Positions 16,452-23,948 of a DNA stretch of 64,000 nucleotides are shown in pieces. Numbering within the stretch: position 1 is the first letter of the stretch; every line of letters starts with the position of its first letter. The notes beneath the pieces are model-generated. The model saw only the letters and a program-made list of their open reading frames with translations. It searched no databases and was not told the DNA's origin. The translations under genes were made by a program, and so were the position numbers. Source of the DNA: Flavobacterium sp. LC2016-13 (GTDB taxonomy: Bacteria; Bacteroidota; Bacteroidia; Flavobacteriales; Flavobacteriaceae); contig NZ_WMDQ01000007.1 in assembly GCF_009707955.1 (NCBI RefSeq), forward strand, positions 62,001 through 126,000. The letters are read 5' to 3'.

Positions 16452-16963
16452 TTGTAGAACTTCTCAAAGCCGACATAACAGAAATTCAAGTTGATGCAAT
16501 TGTCAATGCTGCCAATACTTCTTTGTTAGGAGGCGGTGGAGTTGATGGTGCTATTCATAGAAAAGGAGGAAAAGCTATTTTAGACGAATGTATCCAAATT
16601 CGAAACAGACAAGGAGGATGTAACGTTGGAGAAGCTGTAATTACAACGGCTGGTAATTTGCCTGCGAAATATGTGATTCATACCGTTGGTCCGGTTTGGA
16701 ATGGCGATAAAAATGAAAAATCTAAATTGCTGTCAGCTTGTTATCAAAATAGTTTAAAATTAGCTGTTCAGAATAAGATCAAAACGATTGCTTTTCCTGG
16801 TATTAGCACAGGAATTTATAGATTTCCAAAAGATAAAGCGGCAGAAATTGCAGTAAATATTGTGAAGCATTTTGATGAAATTTCAGAAATAGATAAAGTA
16901 ATATTTGTTTGTTTTGATGATGAGAGTTATGAGGTTTATAATGATTTATTGGAACGTAAATAA
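16448..16963 (+). CDS. Macro domain protein (ADP-ribose/O-acetyl-ADP-ribose hydrolase type)
   Basis: Complete single macro domain of 171 residues, MacroD/YmdB class. Motifs seen: [22 protein letters not shown] (about 17-38, split here as [18 protein letters not shown]) with catalytic-loop Asn and Asp, HTVGPVW near 77, and [10 protein letters not shown] near 117-126. These proteins hydrolyse O-acetyl-ADP-ribose, ADP-ribose 1-phosphate or mono-ADP-ribosyl groups. The start is GTG, with GTGA overlapping the previous stop codon, giving tight translational coupling. In this cluster it could remove the phosphate from the ADP-ribose product of the KptA reaction. Confidence 0.92.
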   Translation: MIVELLKADITEIQVDAIVNAANTSLLGGGGVDGAIHRKGGKAILDECIQIRNRQGGCNVGEAVITTAGNLPAKYVIHTVGPVWNGDKNEKSKLLSACYQNSLKLAVQNKIKTIAFPGISTGIYRFPKDKAAEIAVNIVKHFDEISEIDKVIFVCFDDESYEVYNDLLERK

Positions 16964-17048
16964 ATTAAAAACAAAATCAGATTATAAAGATTAAATCTGA
17001 TCTAATTAAAATAAAACAACACAATGAAGCTATTGTGTACAAAATAAA
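16964..17048 (+). other. Intergenic hairpins inside the cluster
   Basis: Two short hairpins lie between the macro and DUF4291 genes: ATCAGATT with AATCTGAT (16976-17001 region) and CACAATGAAGCTATTGTG (about 17020-17037). Neither has a T-run, so they are more likely to affect RNA stability or ribosome access than termination. Confidence 0.4.
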
Positions 17049-17696
17049 ATGAAAATAGAATTAAAAAAATATGATGAGCAAATAAAAGAATGGCCAAAAT
17101 CAGGCTATCATATTATGGCTCAATATGACGATGAAGAAATAATTGTTTACCAATCATATCGAAAAGATATTGGTGAATTTGCTGCAAAAAATCAGTTTTT
17201 TGGAGGAGAATTTAGCCTTACCAGAATGACTTGGATAAAACCAAATTTCCTTTGGATGATGTATAGAAACGGATGGGGAACGAAAGAAGGACAAGAAGTT
17301 GTGCTGGCTATTCATCTTAAAATCTCAGCATTCAACGAATATTTGCAAAATGCAGTTTATTCATCTTATGATGTGTCACTCGGAATGAGCCAGGAAGAAT
17401 GGCAAACCCAAGTAAAAACATCATCAGTGAGATTGCAATGGGATCCAGATCATGATCCTTACGGAAATAAATTAGAAAGAAGAGCGATTCAGATTGGTTT
17501 AAGAGATGATTTTATAAACTCTTTTGCGAAAGAAGATATAGTGCTAATTGAAGATATTTCAGATTTTGTAAAAGAGCAATATTTTTTTGTTCAGAATAAA
17601 GAATTAGAAAATCTGATAGTTCCTGCCGAAAAACCATTCCTTTTTAAGGATAAAGAACTGAATAAGAAACTTAAAATCTCTGGAAATCATGAATGA
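17049..17696 (+). CDS. DUF4291 family protein
   Basis: Protein of 215 residues matching DUF4291 over most of its length. Diagnostic motifs are EIIVYQSYR near 30, FSLTRMTWIKPNFLWMMYR near 57-76 followed by NGWGTKEGQE, VRLQWDPDHD near 128, and RRAIQIGLR near 147. The family has no proven biochemical role that I can state. The conserved Arg, Trp and Tyr residues suggest a nucleotide- or nucleic-acid-binding enzyme. It overlaps the KptA gene by eight bases, so a role in the same NAD/RNA chemistry is reasonable. An ADP-ribosyltransferase-like fold is possible but unproven from what I can see. Confidence 0.85.
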   Translation: MKIELKKYDEQIKEWPKSGYHIMAQYDDEEIIVYQSYRKDIGEFAAKNQFFGGEFSLTRMTWIKPNFLWMMYRNGWGTKEGQEVVLAIHLKISAFNEYLQNAVYSSYDVSLGMSQEEWQTQVKTSSVRLQWDPDHDPYGNKLERRAIQIGLRDDFINSFAKEDIVLIEDISDFVKEQYFFVQNKELENLIVPAEKPFLFKDKELNKKLKISGNHE

Positions 17697-18240
17697 AAAA
17701 GCAGCAAAAAGCGTAAGCAAGTTCCTGAGCTTGGTTCTCAGACATTCGCCAGAAACTATCGAATTAAAATTAGACGAAAATGGTTGGGCAGATGTTGATG
17801 AATTAATTTTAAAATGTAATAACAGAGGAAGTCAAAATCAAATGACTGCAGAACTTCTGGATTACGTGGTAGAAAATAATGATAAAAAACGTTTTACTTT
17901 TAACGAGGATAGAACTAAAATCAGAGCAAGTCAGGGACATTCGATTTCGGTTGAATTAGATTTGAAGGAAGCTGAACCTTCGGAGTTTTTATATCACGGA
18001 ACAGTTGAAAAGTTTTTAGAAAGCATTAAAAAAGAAGGACTCCAAAAAATGAGTCGTCAGCATGTGCATCTTTCTAAAGATAAAGAAACTGCAATAAAAG
18101 TAGGTGGAAGAAGGGGAGTCCCTCAAATTCTAACCATCAAAAGCAGAGAAATGTTTAAAGATGGATTTAAGTTTTATTTGTCAGAGAATAATGTTTGGCT
18201 GACAGATGAGGTTCCGGCGAAATATATCGAATTTAAATGA
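17689..18240 (+). CDS. kptA: RNA 2'-phosphotransferase (KptA/Tpt1)
   Basis: Tpt1/KptA enzyme of 183 residues. An N-terminal winged-helix lobe begins SKFLSLVLRHSPE and contains NGWADVDELI. The C-terminal ART-like lobe has LYHGT near 103, RQHVHLSKD near 123-131, GGRRG near 140, and NVWLT near the end. The enzyme moves an internal RNA 2'-phosphate onto NAD+, releasing ADP-ribose 1'',2''-cyclic phosphate and nicotinamide; some members also ADP-ribosylate nucleic-acid ends. Bacteria without tRNA splicing use it for unknown or RNA-repair purposes. Both of its NAD-derived products could be recycled by neighbours here. It overlaps the genes on both sides (ATGATGA-type junction downstream). Confidence 0.92.
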   Translation: MNEKAAKSVSKFLSLVLRHSPETIELKLDENGWADVDELILKCNNRGSQNQMTAELLDYVVENNDKKRFTFNEDRTKIRASQGHSISVELDLKEAEPSEFLYHGTVEKFLESIKKEGLQKMSRQHVHLSKDKETAIKVGGRRGVPQILTIKSREMFKDGFKFYLSENNVWLTDEVPAKYIEFK

Positions 18241-18971
18241 TGAAAAGAACTTTAGTTATTGGAGATATTCATGGCGGTTTAAAAGCATTGATTCAATTGT
18301 TGAAACGAACAGAAATTTCTGAAAATGACAGACTTGTTTTCTTGGGAGATTATGTTGATGGCTGGAGCGAATCCCGACAAGTTATTGATTTTCTTATTGA
18401 ATTATCTCAAAAACAAGAATGCATTTTTATAAGAGGAAATCATGACGTTTGGTGCCAAGAATGGTTGAAGAACGATGTTATAAATGATATTTGGTTTTTG
18501 CATGGAGGAAAATCTACGATAGAAAGTTATTCTAACATTGATCCGGTAGAAAAAGAGAAGCACCTTGATTTTTTTGCGAATATGAAAGATTATTTTGTAG
18601 ATGAGCATAATAATTTGTTTATTCACGCTGGTTTTTCATCGATGCATGGTCCGGAAAAAGAACATTATGCTAGCAATTTTTCTTGGGACAGAACCCTTTG
18701 GGAAATGGCTTTAACAATGGATAAAAGAATTAAAAAAAATTCACTTTCGTATCCGAAGAGATTATTGCTATATAATGAAATTTACATTGGTCATACACCA
18801 ACACTTCATTATAATATCGATATTCCAATGCAAGGTTGTAATGTCTGGAATATAGATACTGGTGCAGGTTTTTACGGAAAATTAACTTGTATTAATGTTG
18901 AAACAAAAACATTTTGGCAAAGTGATGTTGTACAGACATTTTATCCAACTGAAAAAGGAAGAAATAAATAA
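18237..18971 (+). CDS. Calcineurin-like (PPP-type) metallophosphoesterase
   Basis: Serine/threonine-phosphatase-like metallophosphoesterase of 244 residues, or 243 if the second of two adjacent ATGs is used. The metal motifs are GDIHGG (near 8), GDYVDG (near 37), RGNHDVW (near 65), LFIHAG (near 124) and IGHTP (near 180). Related bacterial enzymes include ApaH, PrpE and protein phosphatases. In this context it could hydrolyse a dinucleotide, an ADP-ribose phosphate, or a phosphate at an RNA end. It starts with an ATGA overlap to the kptA stop. The substrate is not deducible from sequence. Confidence 0.85.
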   Translation: MMKRTLVIGDIHGGLKALIQLLKRTEISENDRLVFLGDYVDGWSESRQVIDFLIELSQKQECIFIRGNHDVWCQEWLKNDVINDIWFLHGGKSTIESYSNIDPVEKEKHLDFFANMKDYFVDEHNNLFIHAGFSSMHGPEKEHYASNFSWDRTLWEMALTMDKRIKKNSLSYPKRLLLYNEIYIGHTPTLHYNIDIPMQGCNVWNIDTGAGFYGKLTCINVETKTFWQSDVVQTFYPTEKGRNK

Positions 18972-18996
18972 TTTATAAATTAATGAATAAAAGCCT

Positions 18997-20466
18997 ATGA
19001 ACCCATTACTATTAACCGACGGTTACAAAGTTGACCACAGACGACAATACCCGGACAAAACTACTTTAGTATATTCTAACTGGACACCAAGAAAATCAAG
19101 AATTGAAGGTCTTGATGAGGTTGTGTTTTTCGGATTGCAATATTTCATTAAAAAATATATAATTCATGATTTTGATGCTGATTTTTTCAAACAGCCAAAA
19201 GAAGAAGTAGTAAAAAAATATGCTCGCCGAATCAATAATTATTTAGGAGAAAATCAAGTTGGAACAAAACATATCGAAGATTTACACGATTTAGGATATA
19301 TTCCGATGGTTTTTAAAGCTTTGCCGGAAGGAGCAAGTGTTCCTTTGAGAGTTCCAATGTTTACCATGTATAATACGATTCCAGAATTTTTCTGGTTGAC
19401 AAATTATTTTGAAACATTACTTTCTGCTGTAGTTTGGTTGCCTTGTAACTCTGCTACAATTGCAAAAGAATATAGAAAAGTATTAGACAAATATGCTGAT
19501 GAAACTTCATCTGTACCAGAATTTGTAGATTGGCAGGCGCATGATTTCTCTATGAGAGGAATGGGCGGAATCGAAGCGGCGATAACTTCTGCTGCAGGAC
19601 ATTTATTAAGTTTTACAGGTTCTGATACGATTCCGGTAATTGATTTCTTCGAAGATTATTACAACGCAAATTCTGACAAGGAATTAATCGCAGGTTCAGT
19701 TGCTGCAACGGAGCATTCTGTAATGTGTATGGGAACGACTGAAGGCGAATATGAAACTTTCAAAAGATTAATTACAGAAGTATATCCAAAAGGAATTGTT
19801 TCTATCGTTTCTGATACTTGGGATTTGTGGAAAGTTCTAACGGACTATTTGCCTCGTTTAAAAGAAGAAATTGTAGGCAGAGAAGGCAAAGTAGTAATTC
19901 GTCCTGATAGTGGTGATCCGGTTGACATTATCTGCGGAAATCCAAACGGAAAAACAGAACAGGAAAAGAAAGGTGTTATTGAGCTGCTTTGGGATGTTTT
20001 TGGAGGATCAGTTAATGCAAAAGGATATAAAGAGCTTGTGCCTCAAATTGGAGCCATTTACGGCGATAGTATTACGGTAGCAAGAGCAACTCAAATTTGC
20101 GAAAGACTAAAAGAAAAAGGATTTGCTTCTACAAATGTTGTTTTAGGAATTGGTTCGTTTACATATCAATACAATACCAGAGATACTTTTGGTTTTGCCA
20201 TGAAAGCAACTTACGGTGAAGTTGATGGTGAAGGAAGAGCTATTTTTAAAGATCCAATTACAGATGACGGAACTAAAAAATCTGCGAAAGGATTAATGAA
20301 AATTGATTTAGTTGATGGTGTATATCATTTAACCGATAATGTTTCATGGGAAGAAGAAAAACAAGGTGAATTGAAAGAAGTTTTCAGAGACGGAAAACTT
20401 GTCGTAGATCAATCATTAAATGATATCAGATCCCGAGTTAAAAGTCAAATAAGCATTACGCTATAA
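18997..20466 (+). CDS. NAMPT-like nicotinamide (phosphoribosyl)transferase
   Basis: Type II phosphoribosyltransferase of 489 residues, the same length as NAMPT (about 490) and NadV. It opens LLLTDGYKVDH, has TEHSVMCMG near 247-255 (the substrate His region), GSDTIPVID near 207, RPDSGDP near 302-308, and YGDSIT near 354. NAMPT joins nicotinamide to PRPP to give NMN, bypassing deamidation. With the Prs-like protein at the cluster start it forms either a salvage pair or, as in phage NARP1, a Namat-type enzyme that adds nicotinamide to ADP-ribose pyrophosphate. It is followed by a strong terminator, so the cluster ends here. The convergent neighbour is nadD. Confidence 0.88.
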   Translation: MNPLLLTDGYKVDHRRQYPDKTTLVYSNWTPRKSRIEGLDEVVFFGLQYFIKKYIIHDFDADFFKQPKEEVVKKYARRINNYLGENQVGTKHIEDLHDLGYIPMVFKALPEGASVPLRVPMFTMYNTIPEFFWLTNYFETLLSAVVWLPCNSATIAKEYRKVLDKYADETSSVPEFVDWQAHDFSMRGMGGIEAAITSAAGHLLSFTGSDTIPVIDFFEDYYNANSDKELIAGSVAATEHSVMCMGTTEGEYETFKRLITEVYPKGIVSIVSDTWDLWKVLTDYLPRLKEEIVGREGKVVIRPDSGDPVDIICGNPNGKTEQEKKGVIELLWDVFGGSVNAKGYKELVPQIGAIYGDSITVARATQICERLKEKGFASTNVVLGIGSFTYQYNTRDTFGFAMKATYGEVDGEGRAIFKDPITDDGTKKSAKGLMKIDLVDGVYHLTDNVSWEEEKQGELKEVFRDGKLVVDQSLNDIRSRVKSQISITL

Positions 20467-20471
20467 AACTT

Positions 20472-20503
20472 AAAAGCCTGAATTTTAAATTCAGGCTTTT
20501 TTT
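20472..20503 (+). terminator. Terminator of the NAD cluster
   Basis: AAAAGCCTGAATTT pairs with AAATTCAGGCTTTT, followed by further T. It lies six bases after the NAMPT-like stop codon. Confidence 0.85.
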
Positions 20504-20511
20504 ATACTAGC

Positions 20512-20600
20512 TTGTCATTTCGAGGAACGAGAAATCACATAAAGTGAAGACACACAGTGCGTCGCTCTCTGGATGTGATTTCTCGTTCCTCGAATGACAA
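20512..20600. repeat. Long inverted repeat (29/28-base arms)
   Basis: The arm at 20512-20540 (TTGTCATTTCGAGGAACGAG...) is complementary to 20573-20600 except for one extra T. The loop is 32 bases. GTCATTTCGAGGAACGAG-type elements are widespread between Bacteroidetes genes. It lies between the convergent NAMPT-like and nadD genes. Confidence 0.8.
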
Positions 20601-20609
20601 AATTGCGTT

Positions 20610-21191
20610 TTATTTCTTGTAAAAATTATTGTGATCAATATATTCCCAAACTTTTGAAGGCAATAAAGGCTGGATATTTTTGCCTTCTTTAATGCTATTT
20701 CGAATAAAAGTAGAAGAAATCTCTACAATTGGCGCATCAATAATATGAACTCTTGGATGTGATTTTAATTCGATGTTTTCCTCTTCTTCAGAAATGCGAG
20801 GATACACATAAACATCATAATGATCTAAAATTACTTCGTAGTTTTTCCATTTATGAAGCGTTTTCAAATTGTCTTCTCCCATAATTAAAGAGAAATCATG
20901 CGTTGGATATTTCTCGTGCAAATGAACCAAAGTATTTACGGTATAATTAGGCTGAGGTAATTTGAACTCAATATCCGAAGGTTTAATTTTTGGATAATCC
21001 TCAGTAGCCAAAAAAACCATTTCCAAACGTTGATGGTCGTCCAGTAAAGTAGCTTTCTTTTTTAACGGATTGTGAGGCGTAACCACCATCCAAACTTGAT
21101 CTAAGTCAGCAAACTCTGCCATGTGATTGGCAATGATTAAATGCCCGACATGAATGGGATTATACGTTCCGAAATAAAGACCTATTTTCAT
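20610..21191 (-). CDS. nadD: Nicotinate-nucleotide adenylyltransferase NadD
   Basis: Rossmann-fold nucleotidyltransferase of 193 residues joining nicotinate mononucleotide to ATP to give deamido-NAD+. Motifs: GTYNPIHVGHLIIA near 8-21 (the HxGH site) and ISSTFIR near 161-167. Lengths and motifs are typical of NadD. It is followed in the same direction by no close gene, and lies downstream of gmk. Because it faces the NAMPT-like gene, two NAD biosynthesis steps meet here, although nadD-gmk-yicC is a common housekeeping order in flavobacteria. Confidence 0.93.
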   Translation of the reverse strand: MKIGLYFGTYNPIHVGHLIIANHMAEFADLDQVWMVVTPHNPLKKKATLLDDHQRLEMVFLATEDYPKIKPSDIEFKLPQPNYTVNTLVHLHEKYPTHDFSLIMGEDNLKTLHKWKNYEVILDHYDVYVYPRISEEEENIELKSHPRVHIIDAPIVEISSTFIRNSIKEGKNIQPLLPSKVWEYIDHNNFYKK

Positions 21192-21279
21192 TTATTTTGA
21201 TTAAAAGATTAAAAAATTAAAGGATTTAAAGATGGAAATAATAATTTTTCAATATTTAAATCCTTCAATTTTTCAATTT

Positions 21280-21852
21280 CTACTTGTTTACAAAATCCTT
21301 CACCAATTGATAAGCTTCTTCTTTAGCTGTATCTAAATCGTAATTTTTAATAATTGTATCAAATTGAGGAGCAGTTGCTAATTCAACCGAAGCTTTTGCA
21401 ATTCGCATATTGATTTTATCGTCAGTTTCGGTAGAACGTTCTTTTAAGCGACGTTTTAATTCATCAACACTTGGAGGTTTTACGAAAACGGCTAAAGTTT
21501 GATCGGGAAATTTATGTTTAATACGTAATCCGCCCGCAACATCAATATCAAAAATCACATTTTTTCCTAAAGCCCAAATACGTTCAATTTCGGCTTTTAA
21601 AGTACCGTAAAAATTATCACGATAGACTTCTTCCCATTCCAGGAAATCTTCGGCTTTAATGTGTTTTTTGAATTCTTCTAACGAAATAAAATAATAATCT
21701 TTTCCGTGTTCTTCTTCTCCACGTGGGTCGCGAGAAGCCGCTGAGATCGAAAATTCTAAATTTAAATCTTCTTTCCCAAGTAAATGTCTTACTATAGTTG
21801 TTTTTCCTGATCCCGAAGGTGCCGAGAAAACAATTAATTTTCCTTTGTTCAT
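21280..21852 (-). CDS. gmk: Guanylate kinase
   Basis: P-loop kinase of 190 residues that phosphorylates GMP to GDP. The Walker A is SAPSGSGKTT (about 9-18). The GMP-binding region has SAASRDPRGEEEHGKDYYF near 37-55, and DIDVAGG near 99. Full length for the family. It sits between nadD and yicC on the same strand; yicC-gmk adjacency is conserved in many bacteria. The spacer to nadD holds GATTAAA/TTTAAATCC inverted-repeat sequence. Confidence 0.95.
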   Translation of the reverse strand: MNKGKLIVFSAPSGSGKTTIVRHLLGKEDLNLEFSISAASRDPRGEEEHGKDYYFISLEEFKKHIKAEDFLEWEEVYRDNFYGTLKAEIERIWALGKNVIFDIDVAGGLRIKHKFPDQTLAVFVKPPSVDELKRRLKERSTETDDKINMRIAKASVELATAPQFDTIIKNYDLDTAKEEAYQLVKDFVNK

Positions 21853-21965
21853 TAATGTATGCTTTAGGCTTTAAGCAATATGCTTTAAACTTTTTATTTA
21901 TGCTTTAAGCTTCTGTTTCGTTTTGTTTTTTTGCTTATAGCCTATAGCTTAAAGCTTACTGCTTT
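21853..21965. repeat. GCTTTAAGC-rich spacer
   Basis: The spacer between gmk and yicC has several copies of GCTTTA(A)GC and its complement GCTTAAAGC, for example TTTAGGCTTTAAGC and TAGCTTAAAGCTTACTGC. It can fold into one or more hairpins. It looks like another dispersed repeat family and holds no ORF. Confidence 0.5.
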
Positions 21966-22826
21966 TTAAAGCACATTCAAAACCTGTTCTTTAATCTTCT
22001 CTAATTCATCTTTCATCATCACAACCAGCTTTTGCATTTGTGCATGATTCGATTTTGATCCCATTGTATTGATCTCACGACCCATTTCCTGAGTAATAAA
22101 ACCAAGTTTTCTACCATTAGCTTCGGTCCCTTTTATAGTTTCTAAGAAATAATCTAAGTGATTTGTTAAACGAACTTTTTCCTCGGTAATATCCAGTTTT
22201 TCTAAGTAATAGATCAATTCCTGTTCGAAACGATTTTCATCAACATTTACCTGCAATTCTGCAATAGCAGTCTGCAAACGATCTTTGATCGCCTGAACGC
22301 GTTCCGGATCAAGAGCCAGAGCATCGTTCATATATTGACGGATATTTCCAATTCTAAGATTGAACTCTTTTTCAAGAGATTCTCCTTCGTCTCTTCTAAA
22401 ATTTAAGATATTTTGAAGCGCTTCTTCAATGATAACCTGAATTTGCTCCCAGTCGTTTTCATCAATTTCTTCACGTTCTGTTTTTAATGTATCCGGCATA
22501 CGAATCGCCATTTTCATTAATTCAGTTTCATCTGCAGCAGGATATACTTCTCTCAATTGAGCAATATAATTTTTTACAACAGGAACATTTACTTTAGTCG
22601 AAGTTTGTTCAGCAGTACTTTCAATGTAAATTGCAAAATCAATTTTTCCTCTTTCAAGTTTTGTAGAAATTTGAGTTCTTAAACCTAATTCCATTTCGCG
22701 GTAAAGCGACGGCATTCTTACGTTTAAATCTAAACCTTTACTATTTAAGGATTTTACTTCGACGGTAATTTTTTTTGTAGGCAATTGCAAAGAAGCTTTG
22801 CCAAACCCTGTCATAGATTGTATCAT
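21966..22826 (-). CDS. YicC/YloC family endoribonuclease
   Basis: Protein of 286 residues with the complete family layout: N-terminal MIQSMTGFG, a central VEVKSLNSKGLD, and the C-terminal DUF1732 segment (KLDITEEKVRLTNHLDYF, TQEMGREINTMGSKSN). YicC proteins are RNases reported to act on sRNAs and mRNAs. It is the first gene of the yicC-gmk-nadD group on the minus strand. Confidence 0.93.
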   Translation of the reverse strand: MIQSMTGFGKASLQLPTKKITVEVKSLNSKGLDLNVRMPSLYREMELGLRTQISTKLERGKIDFAIYIESTAEQTSTKVNVPVVKNYIAQLREVYPAADETELMKMAIRMPDTLKTEREEIDENDWEQIQVIIEEALQNILNFRRDEGESLEKEFNLRIGNIRQYMNDALALDPERVQAIKDRLQTAIAELQVNVDENRFEQELIYYLEKLDITEEKVRLTNHLDYFLETIKGTEANGRKLGFITQEMGREINTMGSKSNHAQMQKLVVMMKDELEKIKEQVLNVL

Positions 22827-22919
22827 ATAATTGAGTATAAAGGCGCAAAGATAATTAAAAGTTTGCAGTGTTGGGTTGTAAATCAGTAATCTGTTAAAAG
22901 CAACATGACTTAAAGGTTT

Positions 22920-23017
22920 TTTGCCACGAATTGCACAAATTTACACAAATTTCAAGGGCGTAAATTTTAAGATTATTTAAATAAAAATTCGTGCAGATTC
23001 GTGCAATTCGTGGCAAA
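22920..23017. repeat. Inverted repeat with 17-base perfect arms
   Basis: TTTGCCACGAATTGCAC at 22920-22936 pairs exactly with 23001-23017. The interior has extra CACAAATT and CGTGCAGATTCGTGC repeats that extend the pairing. This is a typical flavobacterial dispersed hairpin, between yicC and the arsC-like gene. Confidence 0.8.
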
Positions 23018-23032
23018 CTTTTTTCTTTACTT

Positions 23033-23383
23033 TTAAGATAAAGCTTTCATTACCTGCAAAATATTTTGTTGGCTGTTGCCGATATAAATTTGATTGTCAA
23101 TAATAAAGACAGGACGACTTATAAAAGTATAATGTTCTAAGATATATTTTTTAAAATCAGCTTCAGTTAAAGACTTGTTTTTCAAATCCATCGATTTGTA
23201 TAATTGTGCTTTTTTACTGAACAACGCTTCGTAACTTCCTGAAAGTTTATACATTTCTTCCAATTCGGCCTCAGTAATTGGGTTTTGCTTAATATCATGA
23301 AAAACCAAATTATTGTCTTTTGGTAAACCTTTGATTATTTTTCGACAAGTATCGCAAGAAGCTAAGTAATATATTTTGTTCAT
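23033..23383 (-). CDS. ArsC/Spx-family thioredoxin-like protein
   Basis: Thioredoxin-fold protein of 116 residues. ASCDTCRKI gives Cys9 and Cys12 (CxxC), and SRPVFIIDNQIYIG near 88-101 is the conserved region with cis-Pro and Arg. The family includes arsenate reductases, Spx regulators and YffB. The CxxC pair and lack of an ars operon around it suggest a general redox protein rather than a true arsenate reductase. Confidence 0.8.
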   Translation of the reverse strand: MNKIYYLASCDTCRKIIKGLPKDNNLVFHDIKQNPITEAELEEMYKLSGSYEALFSKKAQLYKSMDLKNKSLTEADFKKYILEHYTFISRPVFIIDNQIYIGNSQQNILQVMKALS

Positions 23384-23459
23384 GATTTTTGTTTTAATTG
23401 ACTACAAAGAAAATTCATTTGAAAGCAAAAATGTCTAATTTTATAAAAAAAATAGCAAT

Positions 23460-23915
23460 ATGAGTTCAGTTTTTAAAGTACAAAAAACCATTAGAGAAAT
23501 TTTCCTGAAGATTTTGGATAATCATTCATTAGAGCAATTGAATAAAATTCCTGAAGGATTCAAAAATAATGTGATCTGGAATGTGGCACATTGCATATCC
23601 TCACAACAAGTTTTAGTATATAAATTATCGGGTTTGCCAACATTAGTTTCTGATGAATTTATTGATAAATACAAAAAAGGCACTAAACCTGAAGCAGATG
23701 TTTCACAAGCAGAATTAGATGAGATTAAAAGATTGCTTTTTGCAACCTTAGAGCAAACTGAAAAAGATTATGCGGAGAATGTTTTCAATCATTACACCTT
23801 CTATAAAACAAGTATGGGATTTGATCTCGAAAATGTTCAGGATGCATTAGACTTCGTTAGTTATCACGAAGGAATTCATACCGGAATCATAATGAGTCTG
23901 CAAAAGTTCATTTAA
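23460..23915 (+). CDS. DinB family protein
   Basis: Four-helix DinB-like protein of 151 residues. The putative metal-binding histidines lie in WNVAHCISSQQ near residue 42 and SYHEGIHTG near 136-144. Members include metal-dependent thiol S-transferases (bacillithiol type) and proteins of unknown role. It is divergent from the ArsC-like gene and has a terminator right after the stop codon. Confidence 0.85.
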   Translation: MSSVFKVQKTIREIFLKILDNHSLEQLNKIPEGFKNNVIWNVAHCISSQQVLVYKLSGLPTLVSDEFIDKYKKGTKPEADVSQAELDEIKRLLFATLEQTEKDYAENVFNHYTFYKTSMGFDLENVQDALDFVSYHEGIHTGIIMSLQKFI

Positions 23916-23916
23916 T

Positions 23917-23948
23917 AAAAAAGTCCCGCTATTAACGGGACTTTTTTT
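23917..23948. terminator. Bidirectional terminator between convergent genes
   Basis: AAAAAAGTCCCG pairs with CGGGACTTTTTT around a seven-base loop, ending the DinB gene (plus) and the RlpA-like gene (minus). Confidence 0.85.

Noticed and set aside
23033..23383. True arsenate reductase
   Set aside because: No ars genes nearby and the CxxC is more like Spx/YffB proteins; annotated by fold only.
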